Assembly (NCBI RefSeq): GCF_018449605.1
Contig: NZ_JAAVUW010000008.1
Coordinates: 273,835-337,834, forward strand
Length of the DNA stretch: 64,000 nt
From: Luteibacter sp. dw_328
Lineage (GTDB): Bacteria > Pseudomonadota > Gammaproteobacteria > Xanthomonadales > Rhodanobacteraceae
Reading direction: 5' to 3'
In this document: positions 17,176-25,415 of the stretch, piece after piece
Numbering within the stretch: position 1 is the stretch's first letter
Layout of the letters: each line of letters starts with the position of its first letter
Program-made: the position numbers and the translations under genes
Notes under the pieces: generated by a model
Database searches by the model: none
Told to the model about the DNA's origin: nothing
Seen by the model: only the letters and a program-made list of their open reading frames with translations

Positions 17176-17875
17176 TTGGCTTACCTAGGTAAGGATTGGA
17201 GGCCGGGAGAGATCCCGGCCTTTTTATTGGCGTGTCATCGGACATTAGGATTGACTCTAGCTTAGGATCTCTTTCTGCATACGAAGGTGCGGACTTGGCA
17301 TCGACCACGTTCGCGGCAACGTACGCACAACCATCGGCTACCGTTGTCTTATGGAGGGCCGCTGCGAGATCGATCATCTGGTGGCGGACGCTGGTTTCCA
17401 GAATCTCCCGAGTGGCGGTCGTCATTGCAGCCATCTTCTCGGCGGAGAACCTGGATCCCTTCGTGATCTTCTCTGCCTGGGCAAACTCTGCCGCGTGATT
17501 GGCTCGGAAGGCACGCGCGTATGTTGCCAGGTTCACTCCCTCCGCCCGACAAACATCAGAAAAGCTATGGACGTTGATAGTGTAGAAGCCGAGGAAGTCC
17601 GCTGCGGCATACATCTTGAGGTCTGCCTCGGGCAGCGCGTACAGTTCCGCGTCGGTGATATGGGGCATTCCGAAGGATTTCACCGGCGCATGCCGTTGCC
17701 TCCCTAACGTTGCGGCTCTCTCATACACGTCCTCCACACTTTCTCGCGACGCTTGCTGGCCACTAACGTCCGCGTTCACGGTTACGACGGATGGTGGAGA
17801 AGAGGAATGGACAGCTGCGGAGATGAGCATCAGCGGCGCATACAGTAGTGCTGGTGTAACGTTTTTCTTCGACAT
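17126..17875 (-). CDS. Exported protein downstream of the T4SS-type effector, candidate immunity or accessory protein
   Basis: A 249-residue protein with a Sec signal peptide (core LLYAPLMLISAAVHS). The start at 17875 has AAGG eight bases upstream; a GTG at 17956 would overlap the effector stop but would bury the signal peptide. The mature protein is mostly helical, contains two cysteines (VCRAEG and DGCAYV) and has no enzymatic motif. Position is the main clue: last gene of a minus-strand operon after virD4, a lipoprotein and a DUF2235 effector. Its 3' end runs through the DUF883 terminator into that gene, so its C-terminal 30-40 residues may be recruited sequence. Confidence 0.6.
   Translation of the reverse strand: MSKKNVTPALLYAPLMLISAAVHSSSPPSVVTVNADVSGQQASRESVEDVYERAATLGRQRHAPVKSFGMPHITDAELYALPEADLKMYAAADFLGFYTINVHSFSDVCRAEGVNLATYARAFRANHAAEFAQAEKITKGSRFSAEKMAAMTTATREILETSVRHQMIDLAAALHKTTVADGCAYVAANVVDAKSAPSYAERDPKLESILMSDDTPIKRPGSLPASNPYLGKPINRRHEAHDESGETSR
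17201..17225 (+). terminator. Rho-independent terminator of the DUF883 gene
   Basis: A perfect eight-base-pair stem (GGCCGGGA/TCCCGGCC) with a GAGA loop is followed by five thymines on the plus strand. It follows the DUF883 stop by 25 bases and lies inside the antisense reading frame of the gene at 17126-17875. Confidence 0.9.
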
Positions 17876-17952
17876 AGTCGCGTACCTTGAAGCGGCGAAA
17901 GGGAACGATTTGAACCGAGAAGACGATTCGTCGGCGATACACTTGCGGAACC

Positions 17953-20319
17953 TCACATAGCAAGTCCCTGCTGCGCCATCTGGGCGCTCCGCTCCTGACT
18001 CTGCTGAGCGATCTGATCCATCTGCTGATCGAACTGCTGGATCTGCTTGATCGACTGCTCGGACTCAGGCGGGGGAGTGCTCATATCGACGACAGCAGGT
18101 GTTGCCGTAAGGCCATGCGAGTTGATCGTCAACGTCATGCCGTCGTAGTCCATATGCAGACCGCTGAGGTTGCCAGCGTTGATCCGATGCCGGTGGCACG
18201 CGGCAGTGAACTGCATCAGGCGCTCTTCCGTTGCTTCCGGGAGAGAATTCTGCAATTTGTTGTAGAGCGCGTGATCGGCGCTGTTCGGATTGCGTGGGTC
18301 GCTGCGGGAGGGCTGAGCCAACATTGCCGGCACGGATGCCCGCGACAGGGTGTCTTGCATAGGCGACTCGTACGCGGCCATGGCGGGCGAAGGCGTCGCG
18401 ATCTGGGATACGCGAGCCTCGGCAGGCATCCTGACCTGACCCGGCTGCTGCAACTCTGCGATAAAAGCTTGCCCCTGAATCCTGTTGCAAGTCGCGTCAT
18501 CGGCTTGCCCCGTTACTGGCAACGCATGACTGGACTGGAACCTCGCCACGGCCGTCTGTGTCGCCACGTCGTAAACGCCGTGGGTGGCCAGCGGGTCGCC
18601 AGCCATGTCACGGATACCGAGCATGTTGAGGTTTTTTTGGAGTGTGCGGATGGCGTTGCCGTCAGTTTGCTCGAAGGCGGCAGCCTGCGAGGGGCTTACG
18701 ATTGGCGCGGGATGCACCGGCGCGGAAGCCGAAGGCTCCGGCACGAAGGGCTTGTCTCTCGACAGGGGTACTTCCTGCTCTCGACCAACAACCGCCCCCC
18801 TCCCGAGATTGAGCATGTGCAACTGCTGGTTTGAAACCTCGAGCGGAACCTCGAGAGCTTTCAGCGCATCGATGCTCGCCGTCCTGGATCGAGGATTGTC
18901 GATGTCGTCACCGAACACCTCAAACGCCCGGAGCGTCGGGCTCTCCGGACTAAAGTCCTTGCCGAACTGGACATCCTCGATGGCCGTCATGTCGCCGCGC
19001 TTGGCCTCGATGACGAGGCCAGCGGTCAGTTGATCGACCTGATCCCGATTGAGGTCAATGCCTGATCGAGCATGCAACTCCGCAAGCTGCACGCTGGCCG
19101 AGCGATACATGCCGTGATCGGGATGCATCGGATCGCTGAGTTCGCGGATGGCATCGGGACCATGGACGCCCACGGGATAACGTGGACCCACCTGATCCTC
19201 CAGGCGCGGATCGAACCTATCGGGTGGCGCACAGAGAATTATCTTGCGCTTGTCGTTGCAGTGCGGCGGCGAAGCCTGGGATCCCATGATGTCGCGGTAG
19301 CCGTCGTGCCGGAATTCCGACGTGCTGTAGATACGGAGGTGTTCCTCGGAGCGATGGATGACAAACATGCCCGGATCGGTCGGCACCATTAACCTGTGGG
19401 CGACCGCCTCACCCGCGAGCGCATTGACGTAGTCCGCAACGATGTTAAAGGTGAGGATCGAAAGGCCATTCTGGTGATAGCTTCCACCGATATCTGAATG
19501 AGCGCCGGGCAAGGTCATGCCGACGAACCGATCGTCGGCCGAACGTCCGGGCGGAATGATCTGAGTCGACGGAAACGCATTACGACGTTCGTCTTCGGCC
19601 GTAATCTGTATCCCTGACGCCATCGCGCTTGTAGGCTGTCGGTCATGATTGTTGGGCGCGCCTGTTCCGACAGGATCGTAGAGGGCCTCACTCATCAGAG
19701 TTTTGCCTGGCTCTCTCAGGGGCGGAAGGTGCCATTCGTAAGTGTCGGGACCGAACGCGTGATGGATTGCCTCTCGGCCCAACGGATTCTGGATTCCTCG
19801 CTCGTGGACCAAGCGAAGAAATCCAGCAGCTTGCTCCGCTCCGCGGCTGAAGCCTGTAGCCAGGATTCGGATGTCAGCATCGGGATCTGCGTCGAGCCAC
19901 TTCTTCACTTGCGTGATGAACTCAAAGTACATCCACTCAATACGCTCGTCGTAAGACCCACCGGTTGCGCTGTCGATTGTCCTGACAATCGCACCTTCTT
20001 GGGTTCCTGCTCCCTTGATGTAACCCGAATGAATCCGAGGCTCTCGCTTACCGGTTTCTGCAAGCTGAAGATGAAGCTTTCCGACATTCGTCGCGTGCTC
20101 GGGATCCTTCCATAGGTCGTTACCCGTGCCGTCGAAGTTCGCGATGTAGAATCGAGAGTGCGGATCCGATGAATTGAACATGCGCGGTACAGACAGATCG
20201 CCAACTTCCTGGGCCGCCTTGGCATATGCCTTCCGATCGGCCGCCGTCACCGGATCTGTTCGCACGTCGTCGCGCAGGCGACCCTTGCTGTCACGCTTGT
20301 GTTTCTCTACCACGTCCAT
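17953..20319 (-). CDS. DUF2235 lipase-type effector with peptidoglycan-binding domain and XVIPCD tail (X-T4SS effector)
   Basis: A 788-residue protein without a signal peptide. The N-terminal half is a DUF2235/Tle1-like alpha-beta hydrolase: nucleophile Ser158 in ATGFSRGAEQ, an Asp in ALYDPVGTG, and a His in LPGAHSDIGGSY give a full Ser-Asp-His set. About residues 552-620 form a PG_binding_1 domain (TLQKNLNMLGI, ATQTAVARFQ). From about 665 on, DPRNPNSADHALYNKLQ begins the XVIPCD recognised by VirD4 in Xanthomonas-type T4SS, ending in a Gln-rich tail (QQFDQQMDQIAQQ). It probably hydrolyses phospholipids in the periplasm of rival bacteria. It starts nine bases after the lipoprotein gene. Confidence 0.82.
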   Translation of the reverse strand: MDVVEKHKRDSKGRLRDDVRTDPVTAADRKAYAKAAQEVGDLSVPRMFNSSDPHSRFYIANFDGTGNDLWKDPEHATNVGKLHLQLAETGKREPRIHSGYIKGAGTQEGAIVRTIDSATGGSYDERIEWMYFEFITQVKKWLDADPDADIRILATGFSRGAEQAAGFLRLVHERGIQNPLGREAIHHAFGPDTYEWHLPPLREPGKTLMSEALYDPVGTGAPNNHDRQPTSAMASGIQITAEDERRNAFPSTQIIPPGRSADDRFVGMTLPGAHSDIGGSYHQNGLSILTFNIVADYVNALAGEAVAHRLMVPTDPGMFVIHRSEEHLRIYSTSEFRHDGYRDIMGSQASPPHCNDKRKIILCAPPDRFDPRLEDQVGPRYPVGVHGPDAIRELSDPMHPDHGMYRSASVQLAELHARSGIDLNRDQVDQLTAGLVIEAKRGDMTAIEDVQFGKDFSPESPTLRAFEVFGDDIDNPRSRTASIDALKALEVPLEVSNQQLHMLNLGRGAVVGREQEVPLSRDKPFVPEPSASAPVHPAPIVSPSQAAAFEQTDGNAIRTLQKNLNMLGIRDMAGDPLATHGVYDVATQTAVARFQSSHALPVTGQADDATCNRIQGQAFIAELQQPGQVRMPAEARVSQIATPSPAMAAYESPMQDTLSRASVPAMLAQPSRSDPRNPNSADHALYNKLQNSLPEATEERLMQFTAACHRHRINAGNLSGLHMDYDGMTLTINSHGLTATPAVVDMSTPPPESEQSIKQIQQFDQQMDQIAQQSQERSAQMAQQGLAM

Positions 20320-20328
20320 GTACTCCGG

Positions 20329-20895
20329 TTAGAACGTCTGCGAATACGCTATGACAGGATCGTGTCTGAAGTCTGAGTGCACTCTGCCGGGGAATCGCGG
20401 CCGAAGTAGCGGAATCCATGCCCTCATGTAGATGCGTATCGCACGGTCCTCGACTACGAGGATGATGTGCGGTGCGCTGGGAGGCACGCTGGTCTTTACG
20501 TCATTAACATCCAGGTCGGCTGGATAACGAACCAACCGAGAGTGGAAGATCTCGCCAAGATTGATCTTCTCGTCGTGGTTAGTACCGTCCTTCGATGTCC
20601 AGGAAACACGAACGACAGTAGGGAACTCGAGGTTTCCCCAACTCGCGTCTAGGTTGTCTCGATCGCGCTCAGTAAATGGCCCGCTCGGCGATCCGCTATT
20701 CACAATGTACGCGTTCTCGTAGAGCACGCGACACCTAAGCGTGTCGAAACAGCTAGCGCCGAAACTGTGGTCGTAGAACGGCATTTTCAGCACCCCATTT
20801 TCGACCTTCGACTTCATGTGCCACGACTTGATCCCCGAATGACACCCGCTCGTCACCGTCATGGCAGCTGCCATGGCCAGATATTTCATATCCAT
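20329..20895 (-). CDS. Lipoprotein, candidate immunity protein of the adjacent effector
   Basis: A 188-residue protein. The ATG at 20895 is chosen because GGGAGGA lies eight bases upstream. A short N-terminal hydrophobic stretch ends in TSGC at Cys18, a plausible though imperfect lipobox. The body has a Cys pair (ASCFDTLRC), a PTVVRVSWTSKDG strand and a C-terminal RAIRIYMRAWIPLLRP segment. Small lipoproteins beside Tle1/DUF2235 or XVIPCD effectors are often their immunity proteins, protecting the periplasm of the producer. That role is inferred from position and export signal. The frame stays open upstream to 21177. Confidence 0.65.
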   Translation of the reverse strand: MDMKYLAMAAAMTVTSGCHSGIKSWHMKSKVENGVLKMPFYDHSFGASCFDTLRCRVLYENAYIVNSGSPSGPFTERDRDNLDASWGNLEFPTVVRVSWTSKDGTNHDEKINLGEIFHSRLVRYPADLDVNDVKTSVPPSAPHIILVVEDRAIRIYMRAWIPLLRPRFPGRVHSDFRHDPVIAYSQTF

Positions 20896-21177
20896 CGTTT
20901 CTTCCTCCCTTATATCGTTGCCATTCGTTTCGGCATTCGAGGGCGCATTTGGTAATTTCGGCCTCCGTTTGAACTCCACCGGAAGCCCACCCGCCGGCAG
21001 CCGGCCGAGTTCACGACGCGTCTGCGCATTGACTATCTCAAGATCGCGAAACAGCTGGAGGTCGTAGTGCCGATCTGCCGCGGTCAGCCGATGTACGGCT
21101 TGTAGCGACGAAGGCCGTGCGCCTTCGTCCTTATCGAACGCGTCATCTGCCACGGTGGCTCGCGTCGAGCCGATCAT
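20896..21177 (-). other. Open frame between virD4 and the lipoprotein: possible small coupled ORF or N-terminal extension
   Basis: An ATG at 21177 overlaps the virD4 stop by four bases (ATGA), the usual sign of translational coupling. The 94 codons that follow read into the lipoprotein gene in the same frame without a stop. The encoded segment is hydrophilic and protein-like (helix with RHYDLQLFRDLEIVNAQTRREL) and would place 94 residues before the lipoprotein signal sequence, blocking export. It may be the remnant of a separate gene that lost its stop, or a real alternative product. Confidence 0.35.
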
Positions 21178-23021
21178 GCGGCGCGAGCTCGTTTCGGCGA
21201 CTCAGTGAATGGATCCGTCGCTTTCGGCTTACCCGATGTCGTTGGAGCCATCGACTGCGACTGCGGGTGAGCCTGCTCCTTACCTCGGACGACCACGGGC
21301 GGAACACCCGCACGCTCCTTGAACATCTTGTCCTTAAAGAACCAGTTCTTCCTGGCTCGTATCGGTTTGCACCCTTCGTAGAAGATCAACTCCTCGTCAG
21401 CCGGCAACTCTTTGATCTCCTGCGGCAGCAGCAAGGCGCGGCGCTCTTCGCTGTGACTGGTAGATACCTGATGGGAGCCATTGCCGCGACTGGTGTTTCG
21501 ATGTTCCTTCCGCACGGTCTTGAAGCCGAGCATCTCGCTGTACTGGTTGGCGTCACTCTGCTCACGCGGCGCAAAGACGATTTGCGCACCGTGGTTGGTG
21601 ATGAAGTTCTCCGCGTCGTGGTCCCCGTAGGCGGCACGCAGCTGGGCACGGCTTTGCACGATGCAGAGGTCGCGCACGCCGTAGCTGGCGGAGATGGAGA
21701 TACGCTTGGCCCAGACGTCCACCCGACCCATGGCCGTGAACTCGTCCATGAGCATCAACATCTGGTACTTGAGGTCGGGCTCCTCGCCAAGCTGCTTTCC
21801 CAGGTTGTTGCCGATTACCGTACTGAAGAAGATGTTCAGCAACTTCGCACTTTCGTCCAGCTTGTTCGTCGGGATGATGACGTAGAGCGTGGTCAACTTC
21901 TTCCGCAGGCTGGTGACATCGATGTCACTGGCGTTGGTCGCTGCGGCAAGGATGGGACTGAGGAATTGCTGCAGCGGCGCCTGCATGGAAGCGATGACCG
22001 ACGAGAACGTCTGCTCGGCCAGGCCCGCCAGGTTGCCGAACACCGTTCGGGTCTGCGGTGTCATAAAGACGAACGTCGGGTCTTTGAGGACGGCATCGAG
22101 GAATTCCTTCGTTCCGTCCATGTCTTCCCCGCTGGAGAGGCGAAGGACGCGCTCGAAGCTCGGATAATCCGGAGACGCGTTGATGTCCGGGGCGTCCTGT
22201 GCGCCCGCGATGCAGCGCGCCACCTTGTCGTCCCATCGTTCGAAGAGGAAGGACGCAAAGGCAGTAAACGCCGCACGACTCTGCGACGTCCAGAACGGAT
22301 CGCCGCCCGGCTGGTCGGGATACAGAATGGCGGAGATGGTCTGGATCTCACCGATGCGCTTCTCCGGGCTCATACCGGCGAGCGTCGTCATGGGGTTGAA
22401 GCGATGCGTGTTTCCGTTCTCGTCGTAAGGTGCCCAAACGCGTATGTCGTGGCCGAGCGCCTCGCGCCAGCCACTCGTCGCCTTGTGAAGCTCGCCCTTG
22501 AGGTCGAGCACGACCATCGACTCTTCATAGGACAGCAGCACCGGGATGGCGACACTGGTGGTCTTGCCCGAACGGGTCGGACTAATGGTGATGACGTGCT
22601 GCGCCCCGCCGAGCCACAGGTAGCGCCCCTTGTACTTGCCAATGAGGATGCTCTGCGACGTTTGCTTGAGCAGCCCCGCCTTCTTGAGGTCGGAAAGCTT
22701 GGCGAAACGCGCCTCGCCATGCATTGACTCGGGCCTGGCGCGTAACACCGGCATCAGCAGGCATAGCCAAGCCAGCAAAGGCGCACCGAAGCCGAAGGCC
22801 CCGCATAGTTTTATCTTCGTGACGTACGGTGCGACTTGAGGAAGCTCCAGCGCTCTGAAGTACTCCCAGTACGTCGTCGCCCCAAGCGGTACCTGCTTGA
22901 GTCCAAGGACCCAAAGCGTCAGAAACCCCGCCAGATACTCGCCACCCACCAGACCGAGCAGCCCGAGGACTAGCACGGTGATTGCCTTGATCTTGCCGCT
23001 CATGCGCTTGCCGTCCGCCAC
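21174..23021 (-). CDS. virD4: Type IV secretion coupling protein VirD4
   Basis: A 615-residue VirD4/TraG ATPase. Two N-terminal membrane spans (about 10-32 and 70-92) are followed by the nucleotide-binding domain with Walker A SPTRSGKTTS (about residue 150), a VLDLKGEL segment, the Walker B LMLMDEF (about 420), and the VQSRAQLRAAYG arm typical of coupling proteins. The C-terminus is Lys/Pro-rich. VirD4 recruits effectors through their XVIPCD in Xanthomonas-type systems, and such an effector gene follows in the same operon. No virB genes are in the window, so the channel is presumably encoded elsewhere. The start is a GTG without an obvious ribosome site; ATG at 23003 is an alternative. Confidence 0.88.
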   Translation of the reverse strand: MADGKRMSGKIKAITVLVLGLLGLVGGEYLAGFLTLWVLGLKQVPLGATTYWEYFRALELPQVAPYVTKIKLCGAFGFGAPLLAWLCLLMPVLRARPESMHGEARFAKLSDLKKAGLLKQTSQSILIGKYKGRYLWLGGAQHVITISPTRSGKTTSVAIPVLLSYEESMVVLDLKGELHKATSGWREALGHDIRVWAPYDENGNTHRFNPMTTLAGMSPEKRIGEIQTISAILYPDQPGGDPFWTSQSRAAFTAFASFLFERWDDKVARCIAGAQDAPDINASPDYPSFERVLRLSSGEDMDGTKEFLDAVLKDPTFVFMTPQTRTVFGNLAGLAEQTFSSVIASMQAPLQQFLSPILAAATNASDIDVTSLRKKLTTLYVIIPTNKLDESAKLLNIFFSTVIGNNLGKQLGEEPDLKYQMLMLMDEFTAMGRVDVWAKRISISASYGVRDLCIVQSRAQLRAAYGDHDAENFITNHGAQIVFAPREQSDANQYSEMLGFKTVRKEHRNTSRGNGSHQVSTSHSEERRALLLPQEIKELPADEELIFYEGCKPIRARKNWFFKDKMFKERAGVPPVVVRGKEQAHPQSQSMAPTTSGKPKATDPFTESPKRARAA

Positions 23022-23105
23022 CGTAACGTTGATTTATAAGCATGATTCGAGTGACAAACGAATGAGAGGGCTAAGCTCGTATTGGGCGCACTTTTCCGAT
23101 TTCTT

Positions 23106-23393
23106 CTATTCGCACCGTCCTCCGTTCTCACGCGCTGCCGCTCGCTCCCACGACATCCGCGCATGCGCGTCCGCCGTGCATTGCAGGCCCATGCGTGTCA
23201 TCGCAGCGATGCTTTCAAGACCGATGGCCATGCGGCCGCAGTCGACGGCGTCCGATTCGTGGATGAGTTCTGCAAGCAGCTGTGTGAGACCTCGAGCGTA
23301 TTGCAGCCACTCGGTCGCTTCGTTCAGCAGATCGTGAGGATTGGCGCAGGCATCGGCCCGACAACTCGTGCAGTTTTTGCGTGATGCGTTCAT
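23106..23393 (-). CDS. Small hypothetical protein
   Basis: A 95-residue protein starting at an ATG preceded by GAGGAAG, which rules out the longer frame to 23603. A Cys-containing N-terminus (CTSCRADAC, with a CxxC) is followed by two long helices rich in Ala, Leu and Glu. It could be a small regulatory or plasmid-type protein, as helical proteins of this size are common in accessory regions of pseudomonads, but I assign no family. It lies upstream of virD4 on the same strand. Confidence 0.5.
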   Translation of the reverse strand: MNASRKNCTSCRADACANPHDLLNEATEWLQYARGLTQLLAELIHESDAVDCGRMAIGLESIAAMTRMGLQCTADAHARMSWERAAARENGGRCE

Positions 23394-23949
23394 CGTGTTC
23401 TTCCTCTGAAGGGCCACGCGCGCCCGGAGGTGCGGCACGTCACGCACAGCGCAACGTGCCGCGGGTGGATACGGACTCGCGGGTTCATCGGCTGCCCGTG
23501 ACCGGGCGCCGGGTGGCGTTATTGATGAAGTGGAGTGCAGCGTCAGCCTTGGTCGCTGACCCACGCGGCTACGCGCCGGATAGGACGGCCAAGAAAACCT
23601 CATGAAAGCGACTGCCGCTGCGGTTCGTCAACCGTGTCTGCGACGTAAGCAGACGTCCCGGTAACCGGTGGGTGTGTCGCCGAGGGGATTCGGCGGGCGA
23701 GCGACTGCCGTATGATGTGACGTAGTCAAATCAGCTCCAGAACAGTTGGTTTGATCAGCGGTCCGGGAGTGTTGATGCACTCTCGGGCCGCGCTTCTCAC
23801 CGCATTGCGCGATGGTTGCCTGCGACGTGTTTTCGAATCGACAACGCAGGCAACGATGCGACCGTATCAAATCAACTTACGGTTGTCTGTAGTCGCCCCT
23901 CGACTTCTCTGAATCAGCGTATACGTAGCGACCTTCGTCGAGCTCACAA
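23394..23949. other. Gene-free stretch with a strong stem-loop
   Basis: No convincing gene is seen in these 556 bases; short frames on the minus strand lack a ribosome site and normal composition. The stretch contains a 14-base-pair hairpin at 23758-23791 with a TTGATG loop and no thymine tract, and two copies of TCAAATCA at about 23726 and 23867. The hairpin could be part of a small RNA or the end of an integrated element. Confidence 0.5.
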
Positions 23950-24771
23950 TCAGGCGTATTGGTAGCAAACCACATCGGGTTGCGGCGCCTCCGGGTGAAT
24001 TTTCAACCAGTCACCGAAGAGCTTGTCGATGCAGCAAGCTACCAGCCAGAAGAGTGGATCGTTGGGCGACAGGCCCGTACTTATGTCGCCTCCTACTCCT
24101 GCGAACACCCTTGGCACTACGCTATCCATCAGTCCCGCAGTAAGAGAATCGATGGTCTGGCTCTGTTGAAGAACTGCGGCCACCTCTTCCGGCGAAGTCC
24201 AAGGCGCGATCCTGTCGCCGTCATTGAACGCACGACGCAGAAAATGCCGCAAGGGCACGAGATCCAGTAGTCCCGGGTAACCGAGCGTCCAATGAGCAAA
24301 CGATCCGTCTACTACCTCGGAGTGGGACCCCTGGCCATTGCCTCCCATGAGGTCAGGTGAAAAGACGAGAGACCTTTCCGGCGCCTGCGAGTCGAGCGGA
24401 AAGTTCCAGTACGGAAGACTCACCGAGGGATCAATCCGTTGAAGCTCTCGCTCGAAACGCATAAGGAACTGCCGCAGACGACTAAGCCCGCTTTGGGAAT
24501 CGGCACCGCACGTCAGGAACGATTTCTGATATGTCGAGTACTCTTGGGCAAAGCCGTCGTACACCGTCGGCAACGGAAGACCAAGCCGAGGTCGATTCGT
24601 TCGCTTTAAGGCATCTACGAAGTTTGCCCGTTCGGAACTGGATAGCGCTAAGTAGTCGCGGCGCACGTAGATCGATGAACAGCTCAACTGTGCCTTTAGC
24701 GCTCCACTGCGGGTCGCGGCGTACGCGAAGGCGGCGGTGGCCATACCCTGGATGAAGTGACGTCGTTTCAT
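23950..24771 (-). CDS. Tyrosinase-like protein lacking copper ligands
   Basis: A 273-residue protein. The start at 24771 has GGAGAGGAG upstream and gives a twin-arginine-like leader (KRRHFIQG, then an Ala-rich core). The tyrosinase scaffold is clear: RFERELQRIDP, LPYWNFP, GVGGDISTGLSPNDPLFWL and CIDKLFGDW. Yet the His residues that hold both coppers are absent: the WHR motif is RLR, the PHxxVH region is VVPRVF, and FWLHHA is FWLVAC. It cannot be a normal type-3 copper oxidase. It may be a structural or binding derivative. It sits alone in the accessory block. Confidence 0.75.
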   Translation of the reverse strand: MKRRHFIQGMATAAFAYAATRSGALKAQLSCSSIYVRRDYLALSSSERANFVDALKRTNRPRLGLPLPTVYDGFAQEYSTYQKSFLTCGADSQSGLSRLRQFLMRFERELQRIDPSVSLPYWNFPLDSQAPERSLVFSPDLMGGNGQGSHSEVVDGSFAHWTLGYPGLLDLVPLRHFLRRAFNDGDRIAPWTSPEEVAAVLQQSQTIDSLTAGLMDSVVPRVFAGVGGDISTGLSPNDPLFWLVACCIDKLFGDWLKIHPEAPQPDVVCYQYA

Positions 24772-25004
24772 GGTGCTCCTCTCCGTGGCTGATGAGCATC
24801 GACACGCGCATTCGTGAATGCCTGCGTGCAATGAACTCATGACTCAAGGAGGAGCCTCGCCCTTTGGAAACGGGCAAACAAGATGCCTACGTTGATAACC
24901 ACGGCGCCGACGGCGGAATCGCAACGCCGTTCCGGCAGTTAGCATGGAAGCTGTTGAAATCGCTCACATGCTGCATTTTAAGTAGTGATTGGCAAGAAAC
25001 CGAC

Positions 25005-25337
25005 TCACGGCACCGGATGCTGCTCGACAATCTTGTCGACATGCCACGTCACCGGCGAAGCGTCAGCCGGAACATTCTTCGCATGCACCTCGGTGATCTT
25101 CACCAGGTACTCATTGCCCGGCTTCCAGTCGAGGCCTTCGACCGGCGCGTAGTTGATCTGCCAGGCGTCCTTCGGCGTCTCGCGGTACTGCAGGCATTCG
25201 GTCTTCATGACGCCATTCGTGCACGGCACCTTGCTGCCGGCGATGTACAGCAGGCGCGACCGCGAACCGTGGTCGGACGGCGTTGTCGCGCAGGCAGCGA
25301 GCGAGAGGACGGCGGCAGCAAGAAGGACGGAGCGCAT
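25005..25337 (-). CDS. DUF4377 domain lipoprotein
   Basis: A 110-residue protein with a lipobox (SLAAC, Cys about residue 16) and a small beta domain. The pattern IAGSKVPCTNG, then ECLQYRE, then GNEYLVKITEVHAKN fits DUF4377, a domain found in META/heat-stress-type lipoproteins. Two Cys in the domain (PC and EC) could pair. The start at 25337 gives the lipoprotein leader at the N-terminus; a TTG at 25364 is the other choice. Function unknown. Confidence 0.75.
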   Translation of the reverse strand: MRSVLLAAAVLSLAACATTPSDHGSRSRLLYIAGSKVPCTNGVMKTECLQYRETPKDAWQINYAPVEGLDWKPGNEYLVKITEVHAKNVPADASPVTWHVDKIVEQHPVP

Positions 25338-25415
25338 GGCGGGAATCCGAAGTCGAATGCCCAAAGAGATACCAGCTTCGGCGTGGCAAAGCCATGGACA
25401 CGATGTGACGTTGCG

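Noticed and set aside
17953..20319. Reading the DUF2235 protein as a type VI (Tle1) effector
   Set aside because: No VgrG, PAAR or other T6SS gene is near, while the C-terminal XVIPCD-like tail and adjacent virD4 point to a type IV system.
21117..22727. A 536-codon open frame on the plus strand opposite virD4
   Set aside because: VirD4 motifs are clear on the minus strand; the plus-strand product is His/Arg-rich and has no plausible fold.
23628..23870. An 80-codon minus-strand frame in the gene-free stretch
   Set aside because: No ribosome site, a composition unlike neighbours and a hairpin inside it; not supported as a gene.
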